Positions 1 through 8,333 of a DNA stretch of 64,000 nt are shown one piece after another. Source of the DNA: Streptomyces sp. CBMA29. GTDB lineage: Bacteria > Actinomycetota > Actinomycetes > Streptomycetales > Streptomycetaceae. The position numbers and the translations under genes are program-made. Each line of letters begins with the position of its first letter. Position 1 is the stretch's first letter. The stretch lies in NCBI RefSeq assembly GCF_014596445.1, contig NZ_MECL01000175.1, forward strand, positions 1-64,000, read 5' to 3'. The notes beneath the pieces were generated by a model. It was not told where the DNA came from. It did no database searches and saw only the letters and a list, made by a program, of their open reading frames with translations.

Positions 1-1
1 C

Positions 2-1006
2 GCCGCCGCGTACACGGCGAACGGCAGGCGGCGGCTGGCCGACGCGCTCGGCGAGGACGCGGCCGTGACGGTCGAGGCGCTGCTGGCCGGTACGCAGGGC
101 CCCGGCAGGTCCGGCGACGGCGCCCTCGCCCTCGACCTGCTCGCGGTGCTCGACGCCCAGCAGTTGGGCATCGAGGAGGCCGCCTCGCTGGTGGAGGCGG
201 TGCCGGACGGCGCCCGGCTGGTGTTCAGCGGCGACGAGCACGCGATGTGGTCGGCGGGACCCGGTATGGCCTTCGCCGACATGCTGGCCGCCAAGTCCTG
301 CCCGCGGGTGGCCTCCCGCACCCCGGACCCCGGCCCGATCGGGGAGCTGGTCTCGCTGATCGGCATCGGCGAACTGGCCCCGGTCGAGGCTCCGGACAAG
401 GAGGTCGTCGTCGTACCCGTGCGCGACCCGCGCGAGGCCGTTCACCGTACGGTGCAGCTCGTCGCCGACTCCGTACCCCGCGCCATCGGCGTACCGGCGG
501 AGCGGACCCAGGTGATCACCCCCGGCCACGGCGGCGCGGTCGGCACCCGCGTGCTCAACGCGGCGCTCAAAGAACGGCTGAATCCCGGCCCCGGCCGCTT
601 CGCCGGTTTCGACCCCGGCGACCGCGTCGTCCACGTGCCGGTCCCCGGCCGTACGCTGCCCGGCACGGTCGTCGGCGCGGAGCCCGACGGACTGCGGCTG
701 GAGTGCGAGGACGGACCGGTGCTGGTGCCGCGCGCGGACGTGGCGACGACCGTACGGCACGCCTGGGCGATCACCGGGCACCAGGCGGCCGGGATGCGCT
801 GGCCGGCGGTCGTGGTGGTCGTACCGGGCGACGCGGGGCCGCTGCTCACCCGGTCCTGGGTCTACACGGCGTTCGCGCGCGGCGAGCGGCACCTGTCGGT
901 CGTCCAGGGCGCGGATCAGGGCCTGGCCCAGGCCGTGGCCGGTCCCCAGGCCGCGCCGCGCACGACCCGGCTGGTGACCGTACTGCGGGAGCTGGCCGCC
1001 GACTGA
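2..1006 (+). CDS. RecD-like helicase, C-terminal part, degenerate motor
   Basis: The frame is open from the window edge, so the 5' end and Walker A are missing. The first residues (AAYTANGRRRLADAL) align with the AAPTGRAARRL segment that follows Walker A in RecD2-type superfamily 1 helicases. The end carries TGHQAAGMRW, the position of the T-x-H-K-x-Q-G-x-E box, and RSWVYTAFARG, the position of motif VI. Several key residues differ from consensus: K to Q, Q to A and E to R in the TxH box, PTG to YTA at the start, and GDEHAMW where GDPDQLP is usual. Family members unwind DNA during repair. This copy may be an ATPase-poor paralogue. Identity as a RecD-family protein is fairly secure; activity is not. 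Confidence 0.7.
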   Translation, partial: AAAYTANGRRRLADALGEDAAVTVEALLAGTQGPGRSGDGALALDLLAVLDAQQLGIEEAASLVEAVPDGARLVFSGDEHAMWSAGPGMAFADMLAAKSCPRVASRTPDPGPIGELVSLIGIGELAPVEAPDKEVVVVPVRDPREAVHRTVQLVADSVPRAIGVPAERTQVITPGHGGAVGTRVLNAALKERLNPGPGRFAGFDPGDRVVHVPVPGRTLPGTVVGAEPDGLRLECEDGPVLVPRADVATTVRHAWAITGHQAAGMRWPAVVVVVPGDAGPLLTRSWVYTAFARGERHLSVVQGADQGLAQAVAGPQAAPRTTRLVTVLRELAAD

Positions 1007-1155
1007 CGGGTGCGGCGCGGGCCCCGTACGGCTCATCCGCGGCCCACCCGGCCTGTACGGGACCATCCGCCGTCCACCGGCTCCGGACGCGCCTGGGGGC
1101 GGACAGCGCCCGCTGTCCGCCCCCTCCTGGCTCCCGGGTGACCCGGTCAGTCCGG

Positions 1156-1764
1156 TCAGTCCGGGTCGAGCACGCTCAGCTCGTCGTCGAAGACGGCGCT
1201 CACGTCGAAGCGGCAGATGACGAGCTGCGGGTCGGCCTGCTCGAAGGGCGCGTCCAGCCACTCCCCCGGTTCCGCGGCCTCCGGCACGGCCGACACCCAT
1301 ACCGTGGAGTCGCCCTCCTCCAGGCCGAACTCCTTGTGGCGCTGGGCGATCTCGTCCGGCTCGTACTCGCCGAAGATCACCCCGACCGCCGCGTTCACCG
1401 TGGCGTCCGCCGCGCCGTCGCCGTCATCGGCCCTTCTGGCCTGCGCGAACAGCCGATCGGGCTCAACGATCGTGTAGTCGCGGCGGATCAGCACACTGAT
1501 GGCCTCCGGGTCCTCGGGACCGGTGTACTCCGGCAGCGAGTCGCCCGCGGGCACCTCGAAGGGAGTCACCTCGTCATAGGTGTCGTACAGCAACTCGTCA
1601 TACGACTCGGCGGCCGAAGCCAGCGACTCGAACGCCGCGTAGACGGCGGGATCGTCTTCGCCCGTACGGTTCTCGATCGCCTCGAGGTGGCGGTCCAGCG
1701 CGGCCTTGACCGCCTCGACAGCGGCTCGGACCTCGGCAACGGTGGGCTGCACGTCATCAGACAT
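1156..1764 (-). CDS. Conserved acidic hypothetical protein
   Basis: A 202-residue soluble, strongly acidic protein that I do not recognise beyond a resemblance to conserved streptomycete hypotheticals. The start MSDDVQPT is preferred over an in-frame ATG 13 codons upstream because the extra residues look non-coding and would run into the divergent neighbour. The N-terminal part (about 1-60) is helical and Glu/Ala-rich; the C-terminal half has alternating strand-like segments (VICRFDVSAVFDD). No signal peptide, membrane segment or catalytic motif is visible. It is divergent from the DUF5703 gene with only 47 nt between the starts, so the two probably share a promoter region. Confidence 0.6.
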   Translation of the reverse strand: MSDDVQPTVAEVRAAVEAVKAALDRHLEAIENRTGEDDPAVYAAFESLASAAESYDELLYDTYDEVTPFEVPAGDSLPEYTGPEDPEAISVLIRRDYTIVEPDRLFAQARRADDGDGAADATVNAAVGVIFGEYEPDEIAQRHKEFGLEEGDSTVWVSAVPEAAEPGEWLDAPFEQADPQLVICRFDVSAVFDDELSVLDPD

Positions 1765-1811
1765 GAGGCAGACGCTATCCGCACCGGGGCGTTGCCCGCA
1801 CAATAGATGCG

Positions 1812-2000
1812 ATGCCGGAATACGAATTCAGAGAGATGTACGTCGCACGCGGGGTCTCCCGCAAGGACGCGACACGACTGCTCACGGACGAGGCCGAGTA
1901 CGGGCACTGGGAACTGGACCGGGTGCGCCTCTACCCCGACGGCAGCCGCAGGGTGCGGTTGCGCCGCCGGATCATCCGCCAGGTGCGGGCCACGTGGTGA
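1812..2000 (+). CDS. DUF5703 family protein
   Basis: A 62-residue basic protein with the DUF5703 pattern MPEYEFREMYVARGVSRKDA and an arginine-rich end (RRVRLRRRIIRQVRATW). The family is small, conserved in Streptomyces and functionally uncharacterised. The charge and a conserved YGHWELDR block suggest a nucleic-acid or protein-binding role, but that is inference. There is no clear Shine-Dalgarno sequence before the ATG; a CACAATAG element about 10 nt upstream leaves a leaderless transcript possible. It is convergent with chpH across a strong hairpin. Confidence 0.8.
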   Translation: MPEYEFREMYVARGVSRKDATRLLTDEAEYGHWELDRVRLYPDGSRRVRLRRRIIRQVRATW

Positions 2001-2041
2001 GACGCGCGACGGTCAGACGCGCGGTCCGCCGGAAACACGGC

Positions 2042-2079
2042 CCGGCCCCGGAGCGCGGCATACGCGCCTCCGGGGCCGG
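2042..2079. terminator. Bidirectional terminator hairpin
   Basis: A perfect 12-bp stem (CCGGCCCCGGAG / CTCCGGGGCCGG) with a 14-nt loop lies between the converging DUF5703 and chpH genes. There is no U-tract, which is usual for high-GC actinobacterial terminators. Confidence 0.65.
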
Positions 2080-2120
2080 TTCCGGCGGTTCGGACCACTG
2101 GGGTTCCGAACGCCTTCGGA

Positions 2121-2354
2121 CTACTTGTTGACGCAGTAGTTGCCGAAGGCCGGGTTGAGCAGACCGATCACGGAAACCGTGTTGCCGCAGAGGTTCACGG
2201 GCACGTGCACGGGGATCTGGATCAGGTTGCCGGACAGCACGCCCGGCGACTGCACAGCGGCGCCCTGGGCGCCGGAGTCGGCGACCGCCAGGCCCGCACC
2301 CGCGAGCACGAGACCGCCGGCGACCGCCGCAGTGGCTACGACCTTCTTGATCAT
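2121..2354 (-). CDS. chpH: Chaplin, short surface-hydrophobin type (ChpH-like)
   Basis: A 77-residue precursor with a Sec signal peptide (MIKKVVATAAVAGGLVLAGA, cleavage after AVA near residue 26) and one chaplin domain. The domain has the hallmarks of short chaplins: a Gly-Asn start (GNLIQIPVHVPVNLCGN), hydrophobic strand-forming segments and two cysteines that form the conserved intramolecular disulfide (LCGNTVSVIGL and FGNYC). Chaplins are secreted, assemble into amyloid fibres at air-water interfaces and coat aerial hyphae. The ATG follows an excellent AGGAGG site 7 nt upstream, which decides the start over a longer reading. Its neighbour upstream is an M20 peptidase with its own terminator. 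The assignment to the ChpH/ChpE short class is secure; the exact letter is by resemblance. Confidence 0.92.
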   Translation of the reverse strand: MIKKVVATAAVAGGLVLAGAGLAVADSGAQGAAVQSPGVLSGNLIQIPVHVPVNLCGNTVSVIGLLNPAFGNYCVNK

Positions 2355-2468
2355 TTTCTTCCTCCTGATTGACAAGTGCGGTCCCAGCCGCGGACCACAC
2401 ACGTCGTAACGAAGCCGGAGGAATAGAGCTACGAAAGCACTGGATCATTCACTCGTCCCAGCGATCCG

Positions 2469-2494
2469 GGCCGCCCGTACTCGTACGGGCGGCC
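2469..2494 (-). terminator. Terminator of the M20 peptidase gene
   Basis: A 12-bp perfect stem (GGCCGCCCGTAC / GTACGGGCGGCC) lies just past the peptidase stop codon and upstream of chpH. Confidence 0.6.
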
Positions 2495-2500
2495 GAAGCG

Positions 2501-3838
2501 TCAGCAGTTCTCGATGAAACGATCGAGCACCCGGACCCCGAACCGCAGGCCGTCCACCGGCACCCGCTCGTCAACGCCGTGGAACATCCCGGCGAAGTCC
2601 AGCTCCGGCGGGAGCTGGAGCGGCGCGAAGCCGAAGCAGCGGATGCCCAGGTCGTCGAAGGACTTCGCGTCGGTGCCGCCGGAGAGCATGTACGGCACGG
2701 CGCGCGCGATCGGGTCCTCCGCCTTGAGGGCGAGCTGCATGGCGTCCACCAGGGAGCCGTCGAAGTCCGTCTCCAGCGCCTTGTCGGAGTGCACCGACTC
2801 GCGCTTGACGCGCGGGCCGAGGATCCGGTCGAGGTCGGCCAGGAACTCCTCCTCGTAGCCCGGCAGGAAGCGGCCGTCGACGTGGGCGGTGGCCTGCCCG
2901 GGGATCACGTTCACCTTGTAGCCGGCGCCGAGCATCGTCGGGGCCGCGGTGTTCCGCAGCGTCGTGCCGATCATCTTGGCCACGCCGCCGAGCTTGGCGA
3001 GCGTGGTCTCCATGTCCTCCGGGTCCAGCTCCACCCCGAAGGCGTCCGACAGCTCGTCCAGGAAGCCGCGTACGGACTTGGTGACGCGGACCGGGAACTT
3101 GTGCCTGCCGAGCCGCCCGACGGCCTCGCACAGCTCGGTGATCGCGTTGTCGTTGTTGGTCATCGAGCCGTGCCCCGCGGTGCCGTCCACCGTGAGCCGC
3201 ATCCAGTGCATGCCCTTCTGGGCGGTCTCGATCAGGTACAGCCGCAGGTTCTCGTTGACGGTGAAGGAGAAGCCGCCGACCTCGCCGATCGCCTCCGTCA
3301 CGCCCTCGAAGAGGTCGGGGTGCTTGTCCACCAGGTGCCGGGCGCCGTACACACCGCCCGCCTCCTCGTCCGCGACGAAGGCGAGCACGATGTCGCGCGG
3401 CGGCTTGCGCCCGCCGCGCAGCCGGTCGCGTACGACCGCCAGCGTCATCGCGTCCATGTCCTTCATGTCGACCGCGCCCCGGCCCCACACGCAGCCGTCG
3501 GCGATCTCGCCGGAGAACGGGTGGTGCGTCCAGTCGTCCGCGTTGGCCGGGACCACGTCGGTGTGCCCGTGGATCAGCAGCGCGGGCCGTGACCGGTCCT
3601 CGCCCTCGATCCGCGCCACCGTGGACGCCCGGCCCTGGTGCGACTCGAAGATCCGCGGTTCGAGGCCGACCTCGGCGAGCTTCTCCGCGACGTACTCCGC
3701 CGCCGCCCGCTCCCCCGGCCCCGAGTGGTCGCCGTAGTTGCTGGTGTCGATCCGGATCAGCTCACTGCACAGGTCGACGACCTCGTCCTCGCCCGTGACC
3801 GTCCCGTTCTCCGCCCTGCCCGGCCCCGACTCGCTCAC
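2501..3838 (-). CDS. M20 family metallopeptidase / amidohydrolase
   Basis: A 445-residue cytosolic dizinc hydrolase of the M20 (ArgE/DapE/CPG2) family. Metal-binding signatures are in order: HGHTDVVP (first His ligand and Asp), GRGAVDMKD (bridging Asp), the catalytic glutamate pair DEEAGG, and HGVDERVP near the C-terminus (last His). The middle GTAGHGSM segment is the lid or dimerisation domain entry with its conserved His. Members cleave N-acyl amino acids or dipeptides. The GTG start (VSESGPGRAEN) is chosen because CGAGGAGACAGC precedes it; the longer frame adds 48 low-complexity Gly/Arg residues. It looks monocistronic, with a hairpin after its stop. The precise substrate cannot be read from sequence. 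Confidence 0.88.
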   Translation of the reverse strand: MSESGPGRAENGTVTGEDEVVDLCSELIRIDTSNYGDHSGPGERAAAEYVAEKLAEVGLEPRIFESHQGRASTVARIEGEDRSRPALLIHGHTDVVPANADDWTHHPFSGEIADGCVWGRGAVDMKDMDAMTLAVVRDRLRGGRKPPRDIVLAFVADEEAGGVYGARHLVDKHPDLFEGVTEAIGEVGGFSFTVNENLRLYLIETAQKGMHWMRLTVDGTAGHGSMTNNDNAITELCEAVGRLGRHKFPVRVTKSVRGFLDELSDAFGVELDPEDMETTLAKLGGVAKMIGTTLRNTAAPTMLGAGYKVNVIPGQATAHVDGRFLPGYEEEFLADLDRILGPRVKRESVHSDKALETDFDGSLVDAMQLALKAEDPIARAVPYMLSGGTDAKSFDDLGIRCFGFAPLQLPPELDFAGMFHGVDERVPVDGLRFGVRVLDRFIENC

Positions 3839-4108
3839 GCTGTCTCCTCGCTCGTTGCCTGCCGCGTCCGTCCACCACCCGGGCGACCGCGGCCGATGCC
3901 TCCCCCATCCTCCCCCGACACCCCCACCCCGCCCAAGGCTCCCCTCCGGGCCCCGCCCCTGGGCCCCCATCCCGGACCGCATCCCGGACCCCGCGCGCAG
4001 CCTCGGTATCGGCCCCCTCGGCCCGCTCCGCGCCCGTGATGGACGTGACCGGATCTTTGCTATGGTTTACCTCGTCGCCACGGCCCATAGGCCGAGGTGA
4101 CACACCCG

Positions 4109-4193
4109 GTCCGGGTGGCGGAATGGCAGACGCGCTAGCTTGAGGTGCTAGTGCCCTTTATCGGGCGTGGGGGTTCAAGTCCCCCCTCGGACA
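4109..4193 (+). tRNA. tRNA-Leu (anticodon GAG)
   Basis: An 85-nt class II tRNA. Acceptor stem GTCCGGG pairs with CTCGGAC (one G-T pair), discriminator A; CCA is not encoded. The anticodon arm CTAGC-TTGAGGT-GCTAG gives anticodon GAG. A long variable arm (TGCCC / GGGC) and T-loop GGTTCAAGTCC are present. A possible -10 (TATGGT at 4061-4066) lies about 40 nt upstream. Confidence 0.95.
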
Positions 4194-4210
4194 CATATTC
4201 TCTCCTTACA

Positions 4211-4234
4211 GGGCCGCCTTCGGGCGGCCCTTTT
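4211..4234 (+). terminator. Intrinsic terminator after tRNA-Leu
   Basis: An 8-bp stem GGGCCGCC/GGCGGCCC closed by a TTCG tetraloop and followed by TTTT, 17 nt past the tRNA. It is the only hairpin in this window with a clear T-tract. Confidence 0.88.
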
Positions 4235-4351
4235 CGGTGTCCGGTGCGCGGCGGCCCCGTAGGGGGTGGAGGGCGGGGCGGGAGTCGTCTCCACCCGTGG
4301 TTCCACCCGTGGGTCCAGGTGTTTCGTGGCTGGTCGCAGCAGTCTTGGGGC

Positions 4352-4876
4352 ATGACATCGACCGAGTGGATCACCGACATCGCTCTCCTCCTCGTCGTCT
4401 TCCGGCAACTGCGGGAAGGCCGGCTCGACCTCAAGACCTTCCTGATCCCGCTGGGCATCGTGGCGTTCGTCGCCCACTCGTATCTGGACACCATTCCCAC
4501 CGCGGGCAACGACCTGGTGCTCATCGGAACACTGATGGGCGTCGGCGCCGCACTCGGCATCGCCGGCGGCGTCTACACCCGCATCCGGACCGCCGGCGAG
4601 CACATCCTCATCAAGGCCGGCGCCGTCTCCGCGATCTTGTGGGTGGTCGGCATGGGCGCACGGATGGGCTTCCAGTTGTGGACCGAACACGCCGGCGGCG
4701 CCCACCAGGTCGCCCGCTTCAGCATCGCCCACCACATCACCAGCGATCAGGCATGGGTCGCGGCCTTCGTCCTCATGGCCCTCACCGAAGTCGTGACACG
4801 CCTCGCCACCATCTTCCTCCGCAGCCGCATCCAGCCCACACCCCACACCGCACCCGCCCTCACCCACCGCGCCTGA
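4352..4876 (+). CDS. Small integral membrane protein next to a two-component system
   Basis: A 174-residue protein with four to five predicted membrane helices (about residues 6-18, 32-48, 56-75, 92-110 and 136-155). The start MTSTEWITD is chosen because any longer reading would run back through the terminator and the tRNA. It resembles the small CcdC/DUF1453-type membrane proteins found beside streptomycete sensor kinases, but the match is loose. The stop is 2 nt before the kinase start, so the two are co-transcribed and it may be part of the sensing unit or the regulated function. Confidence 0.7.
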   Translation: MTSTEWITDIALLLVVFRQLREGRLDLKTFLIPLGIVAFVAHSYLDTIPTAGNDLVLIGTLMGVGAALGIAGGVYTRIRTAGEHILIKAGAVSAILWVVGMGARMGFQLWTEHAGGAHQVARFSIAHHITSDQAWVAAFVLMALTEVVTRLATIFLRSRIQPTPHTAPALTHRA

Positions 4877-4878
4877 CC

Positions 4879-6090
4879 GTGCGTTATGTTCTCCCCGTGC
4901 CCGCGACAGACAGCCCCCCGCCTCCTGGCAGGACCCTGGCCCAGGAGGCGGGGGCGCGGCAGGTGCCGGGACAGGACCCGTGGATGCAGTGGGCGATGAC
5001 CCTCGCGGTCATCGCCGCCGGAATCCTGACGATCCGCCCCCTGGGCCTCAGCGGCCGGGGTCTGCTCGTCGCCGTCCTGCTCGTCATCAACTCCTTGGTG
5101 CTGCTGGCCCGGCGGCTGCCCGAGGACAGGATTCCCCAGGGCCTCGTTCTTCTCTGGCTGACGGTCGGCATCGCCGCGGCGGTCGCCCTGATCGGCGTCA
5201 GCCGCAGCGGAACGGGCTATCTCTTCGCCTTCTTCCTCTCCGGCCACATCGGATACCGGCTGGAGACCAGACCGGCTCTCGTCCTCGCCGGGATCTGCAG
5301 TCTGCTCTGCGGCGGGGTGCTGTACTTCCGTCTCGGTCCCGGGCACGACGAGCTGCCCTGGGTGCTCGGCCTGGCCAGCGGCACTCCGGTGCTGGTGGGC
5401 ATACTCAACCGCAGCCAGCGCCAGGCCGTACGGGCGGTGATCGCGGCGGCCGAGTCGGCGGAACGCGCCGCGCGGGCCGAGGCGCGGACGGCCGCGCTGA
5501 CCGAGCGCAGCCGGATCGCCAGGGACGTGCACGATGTGCTGGCGCACTCGCTGGCCGGGATCAACATGCAGTTGGAACTGGCCGACGCGCTGCTCGACAC
5601 CGGGGACCTGGAGAAGGTCAGGGAGGCCAACGACAAGGCCCACGGTCTGGTGAGGGAGAGCCTGAAACAGGCGCAGTGGACCGTACACGCGCTGCGCGAG
5701 GACTCGCTGCCGCTGCTGGAGAGCCTGACGGCGATGCTGGAGTCGTCGGGGCACCGCGATGTCCTCACCGTCACCGGGACCGCCCGCGAGGTCCCGGCCC
5801 GGGTGGTCCAGAATCTCCTGCGTATCGCCCAGGAGGCGCTGACCAACGCCGCCCGGCACGCTCCCGGCGGCGATGTCGGCGTGGAGCTGACGTACGCCGC
5901 CGCGTCGATCACGCTGGCGGTGCGCAACGGCCCCGCCGCCCGCGAGGTGAACGCGGTGGTCGGCAGCGGCATGGGGCTGATCGGAATGCGCGAACGCGTC
6001 GCCCTGCTGGGCGGAACGGTGACGGCGGGCCCGGTCACAGCCGGCCCCGACCAGGGCGGCTGGAAGGTGGAAGCAGTGATTCCGGTATGA
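4879..6090 (+). CDS. Sensor histidine kinase, NarL-linked (HisKA_3)
   Basis: A 403-residue membrane kinase. About four to five transmembrane helices occupy residues 30-175 with almost no extracellular loop, so the signal is probably sensed in the membrane. HisKA_3 dimerisation helix ARDVHDVLAHSLAG carries the phospho-acceptor His218; the HATPase_c domain shows the N box (LRIAQEALTNAARHA) and G box (GSGMGLIGMRER). It should phosphorylate the response regulator whose ATG overlaps its TGA by 4 nt. The GTG start 2 nt after the upstream gene is taken; a second in-frame GTG six codons later is an alternative. No clear Shine-Dalgarno sequence is present, suggesting translational coupling. Confidence 0.88.
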   Translation: MRYVLPVPATDSPPPPGRTLAQEAGARQVPGQDPWMQWAMTLAVIAAGILTIRPLGLSGRGLLVAVLLVINSLVLLARRLPEDRIPQGLVLLWLTVGIAAAVALIGVSRSGTGYLFAFFLSGHIGYRLETRPALVLAGICSLLCGGVLYFRLGPGHDELPWVLGLASGTPVLVGILNRSQRQAVRAVIAAAESAERAARAEARTAALTERSRIARDVHDVLAHSLAGINMQLELADALLDTGDLEKVREANDKAHGLVRESLKQAQWTVHALREDSLPLLESLTAMLESSGHRDVLTVTGTAREVPARVVQNLLRIAQEALTNAARHAPGGDVGVELTYAAASITLAVRNGPAAREVNAVVGSGMGLIGMRERVALLGGTVTAGPVTAGPDQGGWKVEAVIPV

Positions 6091-6752
6091 GCGAACCGAC
6101 CGGGAAGCCGCAGCGGCTGAGGGTGGTCGTCGCCGACGACCAGGCCGCCGTACGGGAACCGCTCGCCGCGGTGCTCGGGCTGTCCGAGGACATCGACGTC
6201 GTCGCGTCCGCCGCGGACGGGAGCCAGGTGCTGGCGGCTGTCGCCGCCGGGCCGGTGGACGTGGTGCTGATGGACCTGCGCATGCCGGTGATGGACGGGA
6301 TCGAGGCGACCCGGCGGCTCGGCGAGGAGCACCCGGACGTGGCGGTGGTCGTGCTGACCACCTTCGCCGACGACGACTCGATCCTCGGCGCGCTGAGCGC
6401 GGGCGCCCGCGGCTATCTGACCAAGAACGCGGGCCGCCAGGACATCATCCGGGCGATCCGTGCCGCCGCCGCCGGGCAGTCCGTGCTCGACCGCGAGGTG
6501 CAGAACCGGCTGCTCGCCTCCGTCAGGACCAAGGCCCCGATGGTGGGCCAGGCCCTGCCGGAGGATCTCACACCCCGCGAACGCGAGGTGCTCGCGCTGA
6601 TCGGCCAGGGCCTGCCCAACCGGGGCATCGCCGAGAAGCTCTTCATCAGCGAGGCCACCGTCAAGACCCACATCAACAACCTCTTCGCCAAGGCCGCGAT
6701 CCGCGACCGCGCCGACGCCGTCCGCCGCGCCATCGAAGCGGGCCTGACCTGA
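6087..6752 (+). CDS. NarL/FixJ response regulator
   Basis: A 221-residue two-domain regulator. The receiver has the acidic pair in VVVADDQAA, phospho-acceptor Asp63 in LMDLRMPVMDG, the switch Thr in VVLTTFAD and Lys in YLTKNAG. The C-terminal LuxR-type helix-turn-helix starts at LTPREREVLALIGQGLPN with the recognition helix in SEATVKTHINNLFAKA. It is translationally coupled to the kinase (ATGA overlap). Targets are unknown; the co-encoded small membrane protein is a reasonable candidate. Confidence 0.93.
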   Translation: MSEPTGKPQRLRVVVADDQAAVREPLAAVLGLSEDIDVVASAADGSQVLAAVAAGPVDVVLMDLRMPVMDGIEATRRLGEEHPDVAVVVLTTFADDDSILGALSAGARGYLTKNAGRQDIIRAIRAAAAGQSVLDREVQNRLLASVRTKAPMVGQALPEDLTPREREVLALIGQGLPNRGIAEKLFISEATVKTHINNLFAKAAIRDRADAVRRAIEAGLT

Positions 6753-6755
6753 ACC

Positions 6756-6803
6756 GCGAGGGGGGCCGGGCGGGTTGGCGGGCGGCGAGGGGGGCCGGGC
6801 GGG
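6756..6803. repeat. 19-bp perfect direct repeat
   Basis: Two copies of GCGAGGGGGGCCGGGCGGG, at 6756-6774 and 6785-6803, separated by 10 nt, fill the gap between the response regulator and the YdcF gene. They leave little room for a normal promoter of the downstream gene. Confidence 0.9.
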
Positions 6804-6819
6804 CCACTAACATGTGGGC

Positions 6820-7824
6820 ATGTGGGCGTACCTTCCGGCGGTGTTGTTCTTTCTGGGGTTCTGTGTCGGAGTGCTGCGGGAGCGGCGTCGGTTCAGCAAT
6901 GCGATTCTGCTCGGGCTTTCACCCGTCTTCGCTCTGGGTGCGTGGCTCTTTGACATAGGCAGGGAACACCCGACGCTGGGCAATGATCTCGGGGTGGCGC
7001 TGCTGACGCTCATGGCGGTGGGCGTGGTCGCCATGTCGTGGTTTCTGATGTCCAACGGCGTTGCCATGGTACGCAAAGAGGGCAGAAGCCCCGCCAACCT
7101 GCTGTCCCTGCTGGCCGGGTTCGCGCTGCTGGCGCTCATAGCGCTGTTGGTGACCGCGGCGGTGATGCACACCCGCGCACTTCTCGTGGTCGCGGGGACG
7201 GCCACCGTCCTCGCGGGCTATGTCGTCTTCCTCTTCCTCTGTTTCATCGTCTACGGGTCGCTCTACGGATGGCTGACCGTCCGGCGCAAGGCCGACTTCG
7301 TCGTCGTTCTCGGCTCGGGGCTCATCGGCGGTACCAAGGTGCCGCCGCTGCTGGCCAGCCGCCTCGACCGGGCCCGTACGGTGCACCGCAGGCTCTCGTC
7401 CCGCGGCAGGCGGCCGGTGCTGCTCACCTCCGGCGGACAGGGCCCGGACGAGAAGCTGCCGGAGTCGCACGCGATGGCCGACTACCTTGTGGCGCAGGGT
7501 TTTCCGGCGGATCTGATCGAACGCGAGGACCGGTCGACGACCACCGAGGAGAATCTGCGATTCAGCAAGTCCATCATGGAGCGGAACAAAGCGGACTACC
7601 GCTGCGTCGTCGTCACGAACAACTACCATGTCCTGCGCGCCGCGGTGACCGCGCGGCGGCTGGGCGTCAGAGGACATGTCGTGGGGGCGCCGACCGCCGC
7701 GTATTTCTGGCCGAGTGCGACCATCCGCGAATTCGTCGCGATGCTCATGACGTATTGGCGCACCAATCTCACCATCTGCCTCCTAGTTTTCGCGGGAGGC
7801 TTCTTCATCTGGTGGCTGAGCTGA
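6820..7824 (+). CDS. YdcF/DUF218 family membrane protein
   Basis: A 334-residue protein with about five N-terminal membrane helices (residues 2-150), a DUF218 (YdcF/SanA) domain and one C-terminal helix (FAGGFFIWWLS). The DUF218 core is intact: DFVVVLGSGLIGG at the start, LLTSGGQGPDE, the acidic EDRSTTTEENLRFS motif and TNNYHVLRAAVTAR. Family members act in envelope biology (vancomycin tolerance, elyC-type lipid-carrier metabolism). ATG at 6820 is used; a GTG two codons upstream is equally open. Neither has a convincing ribosome site. It probably sits in the plasma membrane with the domain facing the envelope or cytosol; orientation is not determined. Confidence 0.85.
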   Translation: MWAYLPAVLFFLGFCVGVLRERRRFSNAILLGLSPVFALGAWLFDIGREHPTLGNDLGVALLTLMAVGVVAMSWFLMSNGVAMVRKEGRSPANLLSLLAGFALLALIALLVTAAVMHTRALLVVAGTATVLAGYVVFLFLCFIVYGSLYGWLTVRRKADFVVVLGSGLIGGTKVPPLLASRLDRARTVHRRLSSRGRRPVLLTSGGQGPDEKLPESHAMADYLVAQGFPADLIEREDRSTTTEENLRFSKSIMERNKADYRCVVVTNNYHVLRAAVTARRLGVRGHVVGAPTAAYFWPSATIREFVAMLMTYWRTNLTICLLVFAGGFFIWWLS

Positions 7825-7872
7825 CCGCCGGACCGGCCCCGCGTCCGCGACGGCCGCTCGCCCGGCGGCACG

Positions 7873-8313
7873 TCACCGCAGATTCAGCCGCTTCATGACC
7901 CGCGGGTCGAGAGCGCCCGCGCGGCGCCGGAAGGCCGAGACGGGGACGCGCCGCAGCTCGGTGGTCTCCAGGTAGCTCTGCCGACCCCGGGCGTCGTCGA
8001 CGGTGCCCGCGGGAAGCGGTACGACTCCGGGCAGCTCCTCGTGGTGCTGAGAGGTGATCTTGGCGACCCGCGCGGTCCCGCCGCGTACCGAGACGACCAG
8101 GCAAGGACGGTCCTTCGAGCCGGCCGTGTCCTCGTACGGCACGTCCGCCCACCACACCTCGCCCCTGCGCGGCGCGGCGCCACCGGCGGACGCACCGCCC
8201 GTCCGCCGGGCGGGGGTTCCTCCGCCGCGCCGCAGGCGCCCGCCCGCCACCACGGCGGCCACCAGCGCGACGACGACCACGGCGCCCAGGACGACCCACA
8301 TCGGCGTGCTCAT
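7873..8313 (-). CDS. Membrane-anchored PemK/MazF-like protein
   Basis: A 146-residue protein with one N-terminal membrane helix (MWVVLGAVVVVALVAAVVAG, residues 5-24), a basic Gly-rich linker, and a MazF/PemK beta-barrel domain from about residue 48: APRRGEVWWADVPYED (the usual GEIWW-x-DxP), KDRPCLVVSV (the usual RPVLVV) and a late ELRRVP strand. Classical MazF toxins are soluble ribonucleases with a linked antitoxin; here there is a membrane anchor and no adjacent same-strand antitoxin. The start MSTPMWV has a GAGGAG site; an upstream in-frame ATG would translate the leader repeats. It may be a housekeeping descendant of the fold rather than a toxin. A small divergent gene lies 133 nt away. 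Confidence 0.75.
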   Translation of the reverse strand: MSTPMWVVLGAVVVVALVAAVVAGGRLRRGGGTPARRTGGASAGGAAPRRGEVWWADVPYEDTAGSKDRPCLVVSVRGGTARVAKITSQHHEELPGVVPLPAGTVDDARGRQSYLETTELRRVPVSAFRRRAGALDPRVMKRLNLR

Positions 8314-8333
8314 CGACTTCTCCTCTTCGTGAA

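Noticed and set aside
247..1806. Long open frame over the left end
   Set aside because: Arg/Gly/Pro-rich composition typical of a shadow frame; the RecD-like frame on the same strand explains the region.
4109..4193. tRNA-Leu as an integration hotspot
   Set aside because: No integrase and no second copy of the tRNA 3' end were found downstream within the window.
4145..4351. In-frame 69-codon N-terminal extension of the small membrane protein
   Set aside because: It would start inside tRNA-Leu and cross its terminator hairpin; MTSTEWITD fits a membrane protein start.
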